A stretch of 41,331 nucleotides of DNA from Thermoanaerobaculia bacterium (lineage in GTDB: Bacteria > Acidobacteriota > Thermoanaerobaculia > Thermoanaerobaculales > Sulfomarinibacteraceae), in contig JAMOVQ010000094.1 of NCBI GenBank assembly GCA_027067575.1, positions 1-41,331 of the forward strand. The letters run 5' to 3'. This document shows, one piece after another, positions 8,270-17,291 of this stretch. The notes below the pieces were generated by a model, which worked only from the letters and a program-made list of their open reading frames with translations, searched no databases and was not told the DNA's origin. Position numbers and translations under genes: made by a program. Position 1 is the stretch's first letter. Each line of letters begins with the position of its first letter.

Positions 8270-10106
8270 CGGCGGGGCAGCCTCCCGGCTCACGGAGGTC
8301 CTCCGGCGGACCTGGGGGTTCGAGGGGTTTCGGGAACACCAGCGTGAGGCGATGGAGGCGATCCTCGCGGGGCGGGATTCCCTCGTCGTGCTGCCGACGG
8401 GTGGAGGGAAGTCGCTCTGCTACCAGGCGCCGGCGGTGGCCATGGAGTGCCTGGCGGTGGTGGTCTCGCCGCTGATCTCGCTGATGAAGGACCAGGTCGA
8501 CGCCCTCGTGGCGGCAGGCGTACCCGCGGCGTTCTACAACTCCACCCTGGGGCCGGAAGCGCGGCGGGAGGTCGCGTCGCGCTTCAGATGCGGCGAGCTC
8601 CGGCTGCTCTACGTCGCGCCGGAGCGGCTGATGGGGGAGGGGAGCGAACGGTTTCTCGAGCTGCTCCGCGCAGCGGGTCCGCGGTTCGTCGCCGTGGACG
8701 AAGCCCACTGCATCAGCCACTGGGGGCACGACTTCCGGCCGGAGTACCGGATGCTGGGGCGGCTGAGGCAGCACCTCCCCGGGATCGGCCTCCACGCCTT
8801 CACCGCCACGGCGACGCCCCGCGTGCGGCGGGACATCGTGGAGCAGCTGGGGCTCCGGGACCCGGTGGAGGTGGTCGGGACGTTCGACCGGCCGAACCTC
8901 GTCTACCGCGTCCGGTGGCGCAACGACCTGCTGGCCCAGGTCCGGCAGGTACTGGACGCCCACCCGGGCGAGGGGGGGATCGTCTACTGCCTGGCCCGCC
9001 GCGACGTGGACACGCTGGCCGCGCGGCTGGCCCGGCTCGGCTACTCCGTCGCGCCGTACCACGCGGGGATGTCCGACGAGGACCGCAGGCGGAACCAGGA
9101 GGCGTTCGTCGCGGAGCGGGTGGACGTCGTGGTCGCGACGGTGGCGTTCGGGATGGGGATCGACCGCTCCAACGTGCGGTTCGTCGTCCACGCCGCGGCC
9201 CCCCGGTCGGTGGAGCACTACCAGCAGGAGACCGGCAGGGCCGGACGGGATGGTCTGCCCGCCGACTGCACGCTGCTCTACGCCCCCTCGGACTTCGCCG
9301 TGTGGCGGAGCCTGCTCGAGTCGAGCGGGGAGGCGAGTCCCGAGTCGGAGGAGCTGCTCGGCCACATGTGGCGGTACGCCTCCCAGGTCCGGTGCCGGCA
9401 CCGGGCGCTCTCGGAGTACTTCGGCCAGCCCCACCGCGGCGCCTGCGGGGCGTGCGACGTCTGCCTGGGTGAGCTGGAGCCGGTGGAGGACGCCACGGTG
9501 CTGGCCCAGAAGATCCTCTCCTGCGTGGTCCGCACCGGCCAGCGGTGGGGCGCCGCGCACGTGACGGACGTCCTGCGCGGTGCGAGCACCGAGCGGATCC
9601 GGAGTGCGGGCCACGATCGGCTCTCGACCCACGGGCTGCTGGCCGGGATGCCCGTCCCGGAGATCCGCGCGGCCATCGACCAGCTGGTGGACCTCGGGCT
9701 GCTCACCCAGGAGCCCGGGCGGTTCCCGACCCTCTCGGTGACCGAGGCCGGGTGGGAGCTGCTCCGCGGCCGCCGGGAGTGCGCGCTCTGGCGCCAGCCG
9801 GTTCCCGCCCGCCGGACGGGCCGCGGAGGACGGTCCGTCCGCAGGGACGACGCCTCGTGGGAGGGTGTGGACCAGGAACTGTTCGAACGGCTCCGGGCGC
9901 TCCGCAAGGTCATCGCCGAGGAGCGCGGCATCCCGCCCTACGTCGTCTTCCACGACCGGACGCTCCGGGAGATGGCGCGCCTCGTACCGCGGACCCCCGC
10001 GGAGCTGCTACGGGTCCACGGCGTGGGGGAGCGGAAGGCCCGCGAGTTCGGCCCAGCGTTTCTCGAGGCCATCGCCGCCCACGGAGAAGAGTCTCTGGAG
10101 GATTGA
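8253..10106 (+). CDS. recQ: ATP-dependent DNA helicase RecQ
   Basis: A 3'-5' DNA helicase for recombination and repair of stalled forks. GTG 8253 lies inside the end of phnE (17-nt overlap); the Shine-Dalgarno is weak, but no other start precedes the conserved N terminus. Motif 0/I: FREHQREAM then LPTGGGKSLCYQ (about 48-59). Motif II: VDEAHCISHWGHDFRPEYR (near 148). Motif III: FTATATP. Motifs V/VI: VATVAFGMGIDRSNVRFVVH and QQETGRAGRDG. The RQC zinc site uses the Cys before RHRALSEYF and the three Cys in CGACDVC. A winged helix and a C-terminal HRDC domain (DQELFERLRALRKVIAEERG) complete a 617-residue, E. coli-like architecture. Sharing a transcript with a transporter is unusual. Confidence 0.95.
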   Translation: MSGSSDGGAASRLTEVLRRTWGFEGFREHQREAMEAILAGRDSLVVLPTGGGKSLCYQAPAVAMECLAVVVSPLISLMKDQVDALVAAGVPAAFYNSTLGPEARREVASRFRCGELRLLYVAPERLMGEGSERFLELLRAAGPRFVAVDEAHCISHWGHDFRPEYRMLGRLRQHLPGIGLHAFTATATPRVRRDIVEQLGLRDPVEVVGTFDRPNLVYRVRWRNDLLAQVRQVLDAHPGEGGIVYCLARRDVDTLAARLARLGYSVAPYHAGMSDEDRRRNQEAFVAERVDVVVATVAFGMGIDRSNVRFVVHAAAPRSVEHYQQETGRAGRDGLPADCTLLYAPSDFAVWRSLLESSGEASPESEELLGHMWRYASQVRCRHRALSEYFGQPHRGACGACDVCLGELEPVEDATVLAQKILSCVVRTGQRWGAAHVTDVLRGASTERIRSAGHDRLSTHGLLAGMPVPEIRAAIDQLVDLGLLTQEPGRFPTLSVTEAGWELLRGRRECALWRQPVPARRTGRGGRSVRRDDASWEGVDQELFERLRALRKVIAEERGIPPYVVFHDRTLREMARLVPRTPAELLRVHGVGERKAREFGPAFLEAIAAHGEESLED

Positions 10107-10131
10107 GTGCGCGGGGGGCCGGCCTCGCCGG

Positions 10132-11175
10132 TCAGTCGTCGAGGCAGAGGGGTTCGGGCTGCTCCGAGGCGCCACCGGTGGCCCGCAGGAACCGCTGGAC
10201 CAGGGTCGCGACGGTCCTGTCGAGCCGGTCTGCCGTCCGTGCGCCGGCCGGGAGGGGGATCTGAGCTCCGGCCAGGGTCTGGTGGCCGCCGCCGAAACCG
10301 CGGCGCCCGGCCATCCGGTGGGCCACCCGCCCGGCGTTGCCCTCCCGGTCCGAGGTCCGGAGGGAGACATGGATCGTGTCGCCGACGCACCCGATGCAGC
10401 AGGACCAGGTGACGCCCTCCACCCGGAGCAGCAGGTCGGCAGCCTCCGCGATCATCTCCTGGGAGTCCAAACGACCGAGGTTGGAGACCACCCTCGTTCC
10501 GTACAGCGTCGCACTGTCGAGCGCCCTGCGGAGCCGCGAGAAGTAGGCGCGCGGCAGCGGGGCGGAGACGATACGCCCGAGGGCACGTGGGTTCGCCAGC
10601 GGGTAGAGCTGGAGGAACGCCTCGATGTCGGCGCGGGTACTCTCCCGGCCGAGGTCCTGGGTATCGGACCGGATGCCGTAGACGAGTGCCGTGGCCAGCT
10701 TCGTCGGGATCTCGATGGCCGCCGCGTCTAGGTACTGGTACAGGATCGTCGAGGTGGCGCCGTACCGGGAACGGATGTCCGTGAACCGCGCGGAGCGGGA
10801 CTCCCGCCGGATCGGATGGTGGTCGATGACGATGTCGGGTACGCACCCGTCGGGGAGGGAGATGTTGCCTGCGCCGGGCTGGGCGTCCACGACCGCCACA
10901 CGGTCGAACCGTTCGCTGTCGAGGGACGCGATGGAACGGGGATTGAGACCAAGGTACCGGACGAGCGCCTCGTTCTCCGCCCGTCCGACGGTTCCCCCAT
11001 GGCCGAGCGAGCAGGCGATCCCGTGGCGCTCGTTGGCGATCTCCCGGAGCGCCGCGGCGGCGGCGATGGCGTCGGGGTCCGGGTTGTTCTGCATGACGAC
11101 GAGGAGCGTCCGGCTCCCCTCGAGCACGAGGTCCAGCTTGCGAAGGCGTTCCTGGGGATCGATCCGTGCGGCCAC
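10132..11175 (-). CDS. DHH/DHHA1 family phosphoesterase (NrnA-like)
   Basis: A manganese-dependent phosphoesterase of the DHH superfamily, whose members include nanoRNases, pAp phosphatases and cyclic-dinucleotide hydrolases. GTG 11175 has GGAAAGGAG upstream. Motif I is QNNPDPDAIAAAAAL (about 29-43), with Gln where many members have His. Motif II is VVDAQPG, motif III is IVIDHHP. The DHHA1 substrate-binding domain ends with GFGGGHQTLAGAQIPL. The length of 347 residues fits NrnA-like proteins. A TATACT box (complement of 11195-11200) lies 19 nt before the start. It converges with recQ, and 25 nt separate the stops. The exact substrate is not predictable. Confidence 0.88.
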   Translation of the reverse strand: MAARIDPQERLRKLDLVLEGSRTLLVVMQNNPDPDAIAAAAALREIANERHGIACSLGHGGTVGRAENEALVRYLGLNPRSIASLDSERFDRVAVVDAQPGAGNISLPDGCVPDIVIDHHPIRRESRSARFTDIRSRYGATSTILYQYLDAAAIEIPTKLATALVYGIRSDTQDLGRESTRADIEAFLQLYPLANPRALGRIVSAPLPRAYFSRLRRALDSATLYGTRVVSNLGRLDSQEMIAEAADLLLRVEGVTWSCCIGCVGDTIHVSLRTSDREGNAGRVAHRMAGRRGFGGGHQTLAGAQIPLPAGARTADRLDRTVATLVQRFLRATGGASEQPEPLCLDD

Positions 11176-11226
11176 GGGCGCTCCTTTCCCGGGAAGTATA
11201 GCCCGCTTGTCCTCAGGGGCGCGGGG

Positions 11227-12327
11227 TCAGAAGTCGTAGCCGACGGAGAGGATCGTCCGGAAGTCGTTCCTCTTCGGGACGGCGCCGTCCTTCCCGGGCC
11301 GTGGCTCCTGGATGTGGTCCCAGACCCAGAAGAGGCTGACGCCCACCTTCCGGAACAGGCCGAGGTCGAACCCGGTGCGGAGGTGGCTCGTGAACCGTCC
11401 GGACTCACTGTCCACCACGTGGGTGTTGAGGTCGACCAGGTACCGCAGCCAGCCCGTGAGGCGCGTCTCGTACCGGGTGCCCAGGGAGAGGCTCGGCGTG
11501 TCGGCGGTGGACGGCTTGCCGGGATCCACCGCATGGAAACTCGTGTGCTGGAACCCGAGGCTTCCGTTGACGTTCCAGCGGGACCGGGAGGTCCGGACCA
11601 CCTGCCATCCGAGCCCAGCACCGAGGGTCCAGCGGGCCGCCACGTTCTGGAACGGGTCCCGGTAGAACTCGCCGTTGAGCGGGGTCAGGTAGAACCGGTC
11701 GGAGACGAACCGGTCCCACACCGCCGTGGCGCGGTGGTTGTCCGCCGTGCGCCTGCCCGCCGTGTCCGTCAGGTTGCCCAGGTACCCGATCCGGAGGCGG
11801 TCGCGGGGGGTCCGGCGGACCGAGTCCAGGAGCAGGTTGGTCTCGAGCTGCTCGGTGTTGCCGGAACGCGCGTTGAGCCCGGCCCGGACCCGGCCGCTCC
11901 AGTAGTTCCGTTCGCGGGGATCCCCGACGGTGACGGCGAGGACCTCGCCAAGGGGCGCCGCGGCCACCTCCCGGCCATCCGCATCGACCACCCTGACGGT
12001 GCCGGACTCGACCTCCAGGCGGCCGACGGCTGTCGGGCGATCGAGCAACGCCACCTGGGAGATCCTGGAGCACCGCAGCGTCCGGATCCTCGTCCAGGGG
12101 ATCTTCACCGTCCCGATCCCGTCCGAATGGAACTCGAGCTTCCCCTCGTACATGTCGCCGATCCGGCCCCGCAGCCACTCGCCGGATTCGAGGCCGACCC
12201 AGTCCGCGGTGTCCCCACCGGCCTCGGGGGGCAGCCAGCCCTGGTCGGCCGCCGTCGTAGGGAGCACGACGAACAGCAGCAGGAGAACGGTGGCGGCGAC
12301 GATCCAGCGGCGCGTCGGAAACGGCAT
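11227..12327 (-). CDS. DUF481 (YdiY-like) outer-membrane beta-barrel protein
   Basis: ATG 12327 is chosen because AGGGGGG lies just upstream and a signal peptide follows (RRWIVAATVLLLLFVVLPTTA, ending near residue 27); the open frame extends further up without coding character. An N-terminal segment (GEWLRGRIGDMYEGKLEFHSD, with a KIPWTRIRTLRC motif) precedes a barrel that starts at YWSGRVRAGLNARSGNTEQ, the mark of DUF481. Alternating strands follow and the protein ends in YDF, an aromatic C terminus expected for barrels inserted by BamA. 366 residues. The function of DUF481 proteins is unknown. It lies 51 nt downstream of the DHH gene start, on the same strand. Confidence 0.85.
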   Translation of the reverse strand: MPFPTRRWIVAATVLLLLFVVLPTTAADQGWLPPEAGGDTADWVGLESGEWLRGRIGDMYEGKLEFHSDGIGTVKIPWTRIRTLRCSRISQVALLDRPTAVGRLEVESGTVRVVDADGREVAAAPLGEVLAVTVGDPRERNYWSGRVRAGLNARSGNTEQLETNLLLDSVRRTPRDRLRIGYLGNLTDTAGRRTADNHRATAVWDRFVSDRFYLTPLNGEFYRDPFQNVAARWTLGAGLGWQVVRTSRSRWNVNGSLGFQHTSFHAVDPGKPSTADTPSLSLGTRYETRLTGWLRYLVDLNTHVVDSESGRFTSHLRTGFDLGLFRKVGVSLFWVWDHIQEPRPGKDGAVPKRNDFRTILSVGYDF

Positions 12328-12672
12328 TCGGACCCCCCCTCCGTGCCCGCTCCCGCGGGCGGCCAGCGGCGAGGATACCGGGCCCGCCAGGGGCTGTCGA
12401 CCCGGTCGTCGCGGGCCTCCCGGCCATGTTCCCGGGATGAACACGACGCATCCCGACGCATCCGGCGGGCGCCAGAGAAGGTTTGGGCCGGCCAGGAAGC
12501 CCGGGAGGTGTTGGAGAAGCAACGCACCCTGGAAAACAGTATCCCGTACCGTTCGCCGGAGGCGTACTGATAAACAGTGTCCCTTTTTCCGTACCCTTCG
12601 CCGGATCAAATAGACAGTGTCCCTTTCTCTTGGGTCGGGTTCTGCGGTCCGGGGGTGGGACGTTGGGTGCGT
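12328..12672. other. Gene-free stretch between DUF481 and threonine aldolase genes
   Basis: 345 bases without a credible gene. The open frames crossing it on both strands lack family resemblance. It holds the short three-copy repeat described separately (12534-12625) and no clear terminator for either neighbour. Confidence 0.5.
12534..12625 (-). repeat. Three imperfect copies of a GGGACACTGT-type intergenic repeat
   Basis: On the plus strand the word ACAGT recurs at 12536-12540, 12574-12578 and 12614-12618, spaced 38 and 40 nt. Copies 2 and 3 read ACAGTGTCCCTTT. Copies 1 and 2 also share a tail of GTACC-TTCGCCGGA (near 12546-12560 and 12591-12605). Read on the minus strand, this is GGTACGG...GGGACACTGT. 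Similar GGGACA-type intergenic repeats are seen scattered in several GC-rich bacterial genomes; whether this is the same family is inference. No transposase accompanies it. Confidence 0.6.
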
Positions 12673-13719
12673 TCAGAGGGTCTCGCGGACGAGGCGCTCC
12701 ATCACGGTCGCGGCGTGGTCGATGTCTTCCGGACCGATCTCGTAGTGGGTCACCATGCGGATCCGGTCGTGGCCCAGGGCGTTGGCCAGGACGCCGCGGG
12801 CCCGGAGCCTGTCGACGATCTCCCCGGCCGTCAGCGGGAAGGCGGGCCGGACGCCGAAGAAGACGATGTTGGTCTCCACGGTGGCCGGATCGAGGTCGAA
12901 AGCCGGCAGGGCGGCGATCCGGCCCGCCAGGCGGCGGGCCGTGAGGTGGTCCTCGGCGAGGCGGGGGAGCATCTCGTCGAGCGCCACGAGACCCGCGGCG
13001 GCCAGGACGCCGGCCTGGCGCATCCCACCGCCGAACAGCTTCCGGATCCGGCGCCCCTCCCCGATCGCCTCCTGAGAGCCGAGGAGGACGGAGCCCACCG
13101 GGGCGGCGAGCCCCTTGGAGAGGCAGAACATCACGGTGTCGCACCCGGCGGCGAGCTCGGACGCCGGGACGCCGAGCGCCGCCGCGGCGTTGTGGATCCT
13201 GGCCCCGTCGAGGTGCACGGCGATCCCGTGCCGCCGGGCGACCTCCACGAGCTCCCGCATCCTGCCGGGCGGCACGACCCGTCCGCCGGCGAGGTTGTGG
13301 GTGTTCTCGAGCAGGAGGAGGCGCGTCGGCGTCCGGTACCCCGCGGGGGGCTGGATCGCGCGCTCGACGGCGGCCGGGTCCGGGATGCCGTCCGCCGACG
13401 GCACGGGGCGGGGCAGGGCCCCGGAGAGGGCCGCCATGGCTCCCATCTCGAAGTTGAACACGTGGCACCCCGCATCGCCGACGACCTCGGAACCGGGCAC
13501 CGTGTGGAGGTGGACGGCGATCTGGTTCCCCATGGTCCCGGTGGGGACGAACAGCCCGGCCTCGAACCCCATCAGTTCCGCGGCGCGATCCTCGAGCCGC
13601 CGGATGGTGGGGTCCTCGCCGTAGACGTCGTCTCCCACCTCGGCCTCGGCCATGGCGCGGCGCATGGCGGGCGTGGGCCGGGTGACCGTGTCCGAGCGGA
13701 GGTCGACGATCCGTTCTAT
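12673..13719 (-). CDS. ltaE: Low-specificity L-threonine aldolase family PLP enzyme, apparent AUA start
   Basis: It cleaves threonine or allo-threonine to glycine and acetaldehyde using pyridoxal phosphate. Family words: [51 protein letters not shown] (Schiff-base Lys, about residue 203) and FGGGMRQAG. The conserved N-terminal motif [18 protein letters not shown] is encoded in frame, but no ATG, GTG or TTG precedes it before the in-frame stop at 13765-13767. The only plausible initiator is ATA at 13719-13717, which sits 5 nt after GAGGGGG. That Shine-Dalgarno overlaps the stop of the upstream aminopeptidase gene, suggesting coupled translation. Starting at ATG 13665 would remove the DLRSDTVT motif. 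With the ATA start the length is 348 residues, normal for the family. Confidence 0.85.
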   Translation of the reverse strand: MERIVDLRSDTVTRPTPAMRRAMAEAEVGDDVYGEDPTIRRLEDRAAELMGFEAGLFVPTGTMGNQIAVHLHTVPGSEVVGDAGCHVFNFEMGAMAALSGALPRPVPSADGIPDPAAVERAIQPPAGYRTPTRLLLLENTHNLAGGRVVPPGRMRELVEVARRHGIAVHLDGARIHNAAAALGVPASELAAGCDTVMFCLSKGLAAPVGSVLLGSQEAIGEGRRIRKLFGGGMRQAGVLAAAGLVALDEMLPRLAEDHLTARRLAGRIAALPAFDLDPATVETNIVFFGVRPAFPLTAGEIVDRLRARGVLANALGHDRIRMVTHYEIGPEDIDHAATVMERLVRETL

Positions 13720-13729
13720 GCCGGCCCCC

Positions 13730-14815
13730 TCAGCCGAGGACGTACTCGCCGTCCTCGATGACCGTCACGGTCCGGCCGTCGGGGTGGACGATCACGGCGC
13801 GGCGGACCTGGATCGGGTTGCCCTTCGCGTAGACGATGTCCTGGTGGACCACCGTCGAGGCGTCGCGGAACCGGTCGACGCCCCAGACGCCCCCCAGGTG
13901 GTCCGATCGGCCGAACGCCCAGTGGAACCCCGCCTTCTCGTCTTCGAGGACGTTGCCGGTGACCACGGCGCTCTCGTTGACGCCGAACGCCACCTCGGCG
14001 ATGTTGGTTCGTGCCGGATCCTCGGCGAACAGCTCGGCGTACCGTTCTGCCAGCGGTCCGTCGCCCTCCACGATCTCGATCCGGTTCGCGGCCACGTGGA
14101 ACAGGACGAGCTCGCCGTCCTCCATCACGGGGATCGTCCCGGCGGTCCACGACGGGACCCCGTCGCGCTCGCCCTCGTACGGCACCTCGAACGTCTCCCC
14201 GGACGGCAGGTTGATGATCCGGTCCCCCTCCTTGAACCGGGGGAGGAAGCCGTCGTCGGCCTCGGGCGTGCGGTACCGCAGGTCGAACCAGCACCGGTGG
14301 CCCGTGGAGAACAGGACGTCCGCGAGCTCGGCGCCCTCCATCGCCTCCAGGATCGCCTGGCACCGGCGCGCGACCACGCCGTAGTCGGCGGCCAGGGCGC
14401 TCTCCTCCATCCGCTTGAGCACGCCGGGCATGGAGGCGGCGCGGAAGTCCTCCTTCTCCTCGGCGAGCTCCGAGAGCGGCGCCGTGGCCGAGAACTCGGT
14501 CATGGCGACCACGAGGGTCGAGTCGAGCAGCGTCTCGCGAAGCGGGACCTCCTCGCCCTCGAGGAACCCCGTCTCCGGCAGGTCCGCGTTGTTGGCGCCC
14601 GTCGCCGGGAAGCTCAGCATCGGCCGGACCTCGAACCCGATGCGCGAGCCCAGGCGGGCGAACGCCTCGCGCCACTCCTCGGCCATCCTGCGGCGTTCCT
14701 TCCACTCCGGGTTGTCCGCGATGTCGCCGTGGGGCAGGTCCACCATGACGGTGACCACCTCGCCGGGCTGTGGGTCGAACACGTCCACGAGCAGCTTCTC
14801 GAGATCGATGGCCAT
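13730..14815 (-). CDS. M29-like metallo-aminopeptidase (AmpS/AmpT type)
   Basis: ATG 14815 has a textbook AAAGGAGG Shine-Dalgarno. The 361-residue protein resembles the M29 aminopeptidase fold. [14 protein letters not shown] supplies the conserved Gly-Glu metal region; later blocks read [36 protein letters not shown] and [13 protein letters not shown], giving further Glu, His and Asp metal ligands. The N-terminal half ([20 protein letters not shown]) is less conserved. A substrate cannot be named; relatives remove N-terminal residues from peptides. It is the first gene of a two-gene unit with the threonine aldolase, and together they could release and cleave amino acids. Confidence 0.72.
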   Translation of the reverse strand: MAIDLEKLLVDVFDPQPGEVVTVMVDLPHGDIADNPEWKERRRMAEEWREAFARLGSRIGFEVRPMLSFPATGANNADLPETGFLEGEEVPLRETLLDSTLVVAMTEFSATAPLSELAEEKEDFRAASMPGVLKRMEESALAADYGVVARRCQAILEAMEGAELADVLFSTGHRCWFDLRYRTPEADDGFLPRFKEGDRIINLPSGETFEVPYEGERDGVPSWTAGTIPVMEDGELVLFHVAANRIEIVEGDGPLAERYAELFAEDPARTNIAEVAFGVNESAVVTGNVLEDEKAGFHWAFGRSDHLGGVWGVDRFRDASTVVHQDIVYAKGNPIQVRRAVIVHPDGRTVTVIEDGEYVLG

Positions 14816-14836
14816 GGGGCCTCCTTTCGGCCGTGC

Positions 14837-14842
14837 ATTGTA
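14837..14842 (-). promoter_or_regulatory. TACAAT -10 box of the aminopeptidase/threonine aldolase operon
   Basis: The complement of 14837-14842 reads TACAAT, 21 nt before ATG 14815. No good -35 is seen at 16-18 nt; a TTGACC (complement of 14869-14874) lies too far upstream at 26 nt. The intergenic region is divergent to the TolB-like gene. Confidence 0.45.
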
Positions 14843-14979
14843 CCGCCGCACGGGCCGGCCGGGGGTGCGGTCAACCCGGAGCGTCCGGGGGGCGTCTCCA
14901 GGGAGGAGTACCGGTGCGGCGTGGACGGGAGCCGGGCCGTGGCGGTATGGTTGATACGGGACACCGGGGGAGGGTTGTG

Positions 14980-16347
14980 ATGATCGGACGGCGGCTGTTC
15001 GCGACGTTCCTTCTCGTGGCCGGGGTGGCGTTTCCGGCCTCCGGACCGGCGGCGGGGGCGGGGAGGGGAGGGGGAGGAACGCTGCTGTACCAGCGTGTCC
15101 GCCACGTGGTGACAGCTGGAGGCTCGCCGGGCTCCGGGTGCCGGTCGGTGACCGTGCTCGAGCTCCTCGACGCGGGGACGATCCGGCCGGACGGGACGGG
15201 CCGGACCCGGCTCGCACTCGAGGACCACGTCATGTCCAGGGTGCGGACCGGAGGGTGGGACCGGTTCTTCTACGTGGCCACGCCCGCGGATCCCGTCCGG
15301 CGGTTCGGTCCGGTGGGCCGCAGCGGCGTGGTCGAGACGGTCAACTGGGAGGCGCCCTCCCAGTCGGTCCGGGGCGCGTCCCTCTCGGGCGGGAAGGGCA
15401 CGGCGGTCGTGGTCCGGGAGACCGGCGGGCGGTTCCCCGGCGACCTCCAGGTCTCCCCGGGAAACGGGCACGTCGTCTGCCCCTGGACCCGGCGCATGAC
15501 CCCCCCGAAGGGGCAGGTCTATTTCGGGCGGTTCGATCCGTTCAGCGACGAGGCGGCCCTCCTGATCGCCGATCCGGTCACGGGCGCCCGCCGGACGGCC
15601 CTGGACGGTGAGTACAGCCGTGCGCTGTTCGAGAGCTTCGCGGACCTCTCCACGGACGGGCGGTGGTTCTACACGGTGGCCCACTGCGGGCGGGGCTTCG
15701 AGCTCGTCGGCGTCGAGCTCGCCACGGGGAGGGTCCGGACGTTCCCGGAGCTGTTCCCCCGTTTCGACCCCGGGTCGCTCCCGTGGAACGAGCTGTACCC
15801 GAAGGGCCGCGGGGTCGCCTGGCCGACGTTCCGGATCTCGCCCGACCGGACGCGGCTGGCGGTCACGAGGGACGTGTACGACCATTCCTGCAACGTCACC
15901 ACGTGCAGCTGCGTGGTGCACCACACCCTGTGGATCGTTTCCCTGGACGGCGGGCCGGCCCGGGTGGAGCGCGGCCGCGTCGGGTACGTGACCGACCTCC
16001 GGTGGAGCCCCGACGGCTCCCGTCTGGCCGTGGCGTCGGTGGACAGCGGTGGGTGCAACCCGGAGTACGTGGGGTCGCGGATCGAGCTCCTCGACAGGAA
16101 CGGCCGCCCGATGCGGACCGTTCTCCGGAAGGCGCACACGAAGGTCACCAGCGTCCGGTGGTCGCCGGACGGGCGGCGCCTCGGGTGGGACCGCTACGGA
16201 ACGGACCTGGTCGGACGACTGGAGGTCGCGGACGTGGCTTCGGGCGCCGTCCGCGAGGTCGTGAACACGCGCGAGCTCGGCATCCCGGTGGACCGCAAGC
16301 ACCCCGTGACGCTCCTCCTCTGCGCCTGGCTGCCGGAGAGGCGTTGA
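14980..16347 (+). CDS. Secreted TolB/WD40-like beta-propeller protein, unknown function
   Basis: ATG 14980 follows GGGGGAGGG by 5 nt; GTG 14977 and ATG 14947 are alternatives. A signal peptide follows (RRLFATFLLVAGVAFPASG). The C-terminal half has propeller words typical of TolB/PD40 repeats: RISPDRTRLAV, TDLRWSPDGSRLAVASVD and VTSVRWSPDGRRLGWDR. The middle contains several Cys (SCNVTTCSCVVH) that could form disulfides or bind metal. 455 residues. I do not recognise a specific family. It converges with the PlsC-type gene. Confidence 0.72.
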   Translation: MIGRRLFATFLLVAGVAFPASGPAAGAGRGGGGTLLYQRVRHVVTAGGSPGSGCRSVTVLELLDAGTIRPDGTGRTRLALEDHVMSRVRTGGWDRFFYVATPADPVRRFGPVGRSGVVETVNWEAPSQSVRGASLSGGKGTAVVVRETGGRFPGDLQVSPGNGHVVCPWTRRMTPPKGQVYFGRFDPFSDEAALLIADPVTGARRTALDGEYSRALFESFADLSTDGRWFYTVAHCGRGFELVGVELATGRVRTFPELFPRFDPGSLPWNELYPKGRGVAWPTFRISPDRTRLAVTRDVYDHSCNVTTCSCVVHHTLWIVSLDGGPARVERGRVGYVTDLRWSPDGSRLAVASVDSGGCNPEYVGSRIELLDRNGRPMRTVLRKAHTKVTSVRWSPDGRRLGWDRYGTDLVGRLEVADVASGAVREVVNTRELGIPVDRKHPVTLLLCAWLPERR

Positions 16348-16368
16348 AAGCGCCGCGGTTCCGGCCCT

Positions 16369-16394
16369 GAGCGGGCCGCATCTCGCGGCCGCTC
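16369..16394. terminator. GC hairpin between convergent genes, possible bidirectional terminator
   Basis: GAGCGG-G-CCGC (16369-16379) pairs with GCGGCCGCTC (16385-16394) with one bulged G and a 5-nt loop. It sits exactly between the stops of the propeller and acyltransferase genes. There is no U-tract, so termination strength is uncertain. Confidence 0.45.
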
Positions 16395-16397
16395 GCG

Positions 16398-17291
16398 TCA
16401 GTCGAACCGGCCCGTCTCGTAGAAGTGCTCGAGGCGGTCATCCTTCTCCCGGAACCGTTCCAGGAGCCACGCGGCGAGCGCCTCCCGCCCCTCCGGGAGC
16501 GTCTCGATGGGAAAACGCCGGGCGTGCATGTGGATGCGGCGGACCTGGCCCAGCGCGAGCTGCCAGAGGGTCGGGACACCCTCCTCGTAGCCGACGGTCA
16601 GGTCGTAGACCGCTGCGACGTGGCCCCGGAGGGCCTCGACGGTGGCTGCGAACCCCTTGGTCCGGGGCACGAGGGTGTGGCGTGGCGGCGTCAGACCGCG
16701 CTCCTCGGCGAACCGGCGGGCCCGTTCGAGCTTGGCCCGGGTCAGCCGGGTCCCCTCGGGGTAGGTGACGAGCCAGACGGGAAGCCGCTCCCCGACGATG
16801 GCGGCAAAGGCCCGCTCGATCCGGCCGCGGTCCTCCGTCCAGCGGCGTCTGACGAAGACGCACCCCAGAAACACCATCCCCCAGCCCATTCCGGGAACCC
16901 ACTTGAGCGGGTCTTTGACGAAGAACTTGAGGTGCCCCAGCATCCCGCGCGGCTTCGCCAGCATCATCACCGCCACGATGTCCGGCATCTGCTGGTGGTT
17001 CGAGATGACCACCGCGTTCTCCCGGGGCGGGATCTCGTCACCGGTCAGGACGAGCCGGGTGCCCCGGAGCCGCTCCACCGCCAGGACGCACCAGCCCCAC
17101 CACGTTCCGGCAAGGGTCGTGTTGACCTTCCGAAACGCCGGCTTCGAGAACGGGACCAGCACGTAGCTCAGCATCTGGAGCACGTTGAAGAACAGGAGTG
17201 TCAGGAACAGGACGACGGCCAGGGGGATCGTCGTGGCGACCCGCCACCAGTGCCGGGGGCCGGTTTCGGGGGGCAGGGGATCCAGCGGCAT
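16398..17291 (-). CDS. PlsC-family lysophospholipid acyltransferase
   Basis: A membrane acyltransferase of the 1-acyl-glycerol-phosphate / lysocardiolipin acyltransferase group. A long hydrophobic N-terminal segment (about residues 17-45) anchors it. Catalytic HX4D is NHQQMPD near residue 97; the phosphate-binding block is YPEGTR near 174; PRTKGF is the third block. LKWVPGMGWGMVFLGCVFV is typical of the eukaryotic-like AGPAT/LCLAT branch. 297 residues. The start codon shares one base with the stop of the upstream decarboxylase (TGATG), so the two are translationally coupled. The acyl donor and acceptor are not predictable. Confidence 0.87.
   Translation of the reverse strand: MPLDPLPPETGPRHWWRVATTIPLAVVLFLTLLFFNVLQMLSYVLVPFSKPAFRKVNTTLAGTWWGWCVLAVERLRGTRLVLTGDEIPPRENAVVISNHQQMPDIVAVMMLAKPRGMLGHLKFFVKDPLKWVPGMGWGMVFLGCVFVRRRWTEDRGRIERAFAAIVGERLPVWLVTYPEGTRLTRAKLERARRFAEERGLTPPRHTLVPRTKGFAATVEALRGHVAAVYDLTVGYEEGVPTLWQLALGQVRRIHMHARRFPIETLPEGREALAAWLLERFREKDDRLEHFYETGRFD

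Noticed and set aside
12534-12625. CRISPR-like array
   Set aside because: Only three imperfect copies with unequal length and no cas genes; treated as a dispersed repeat.
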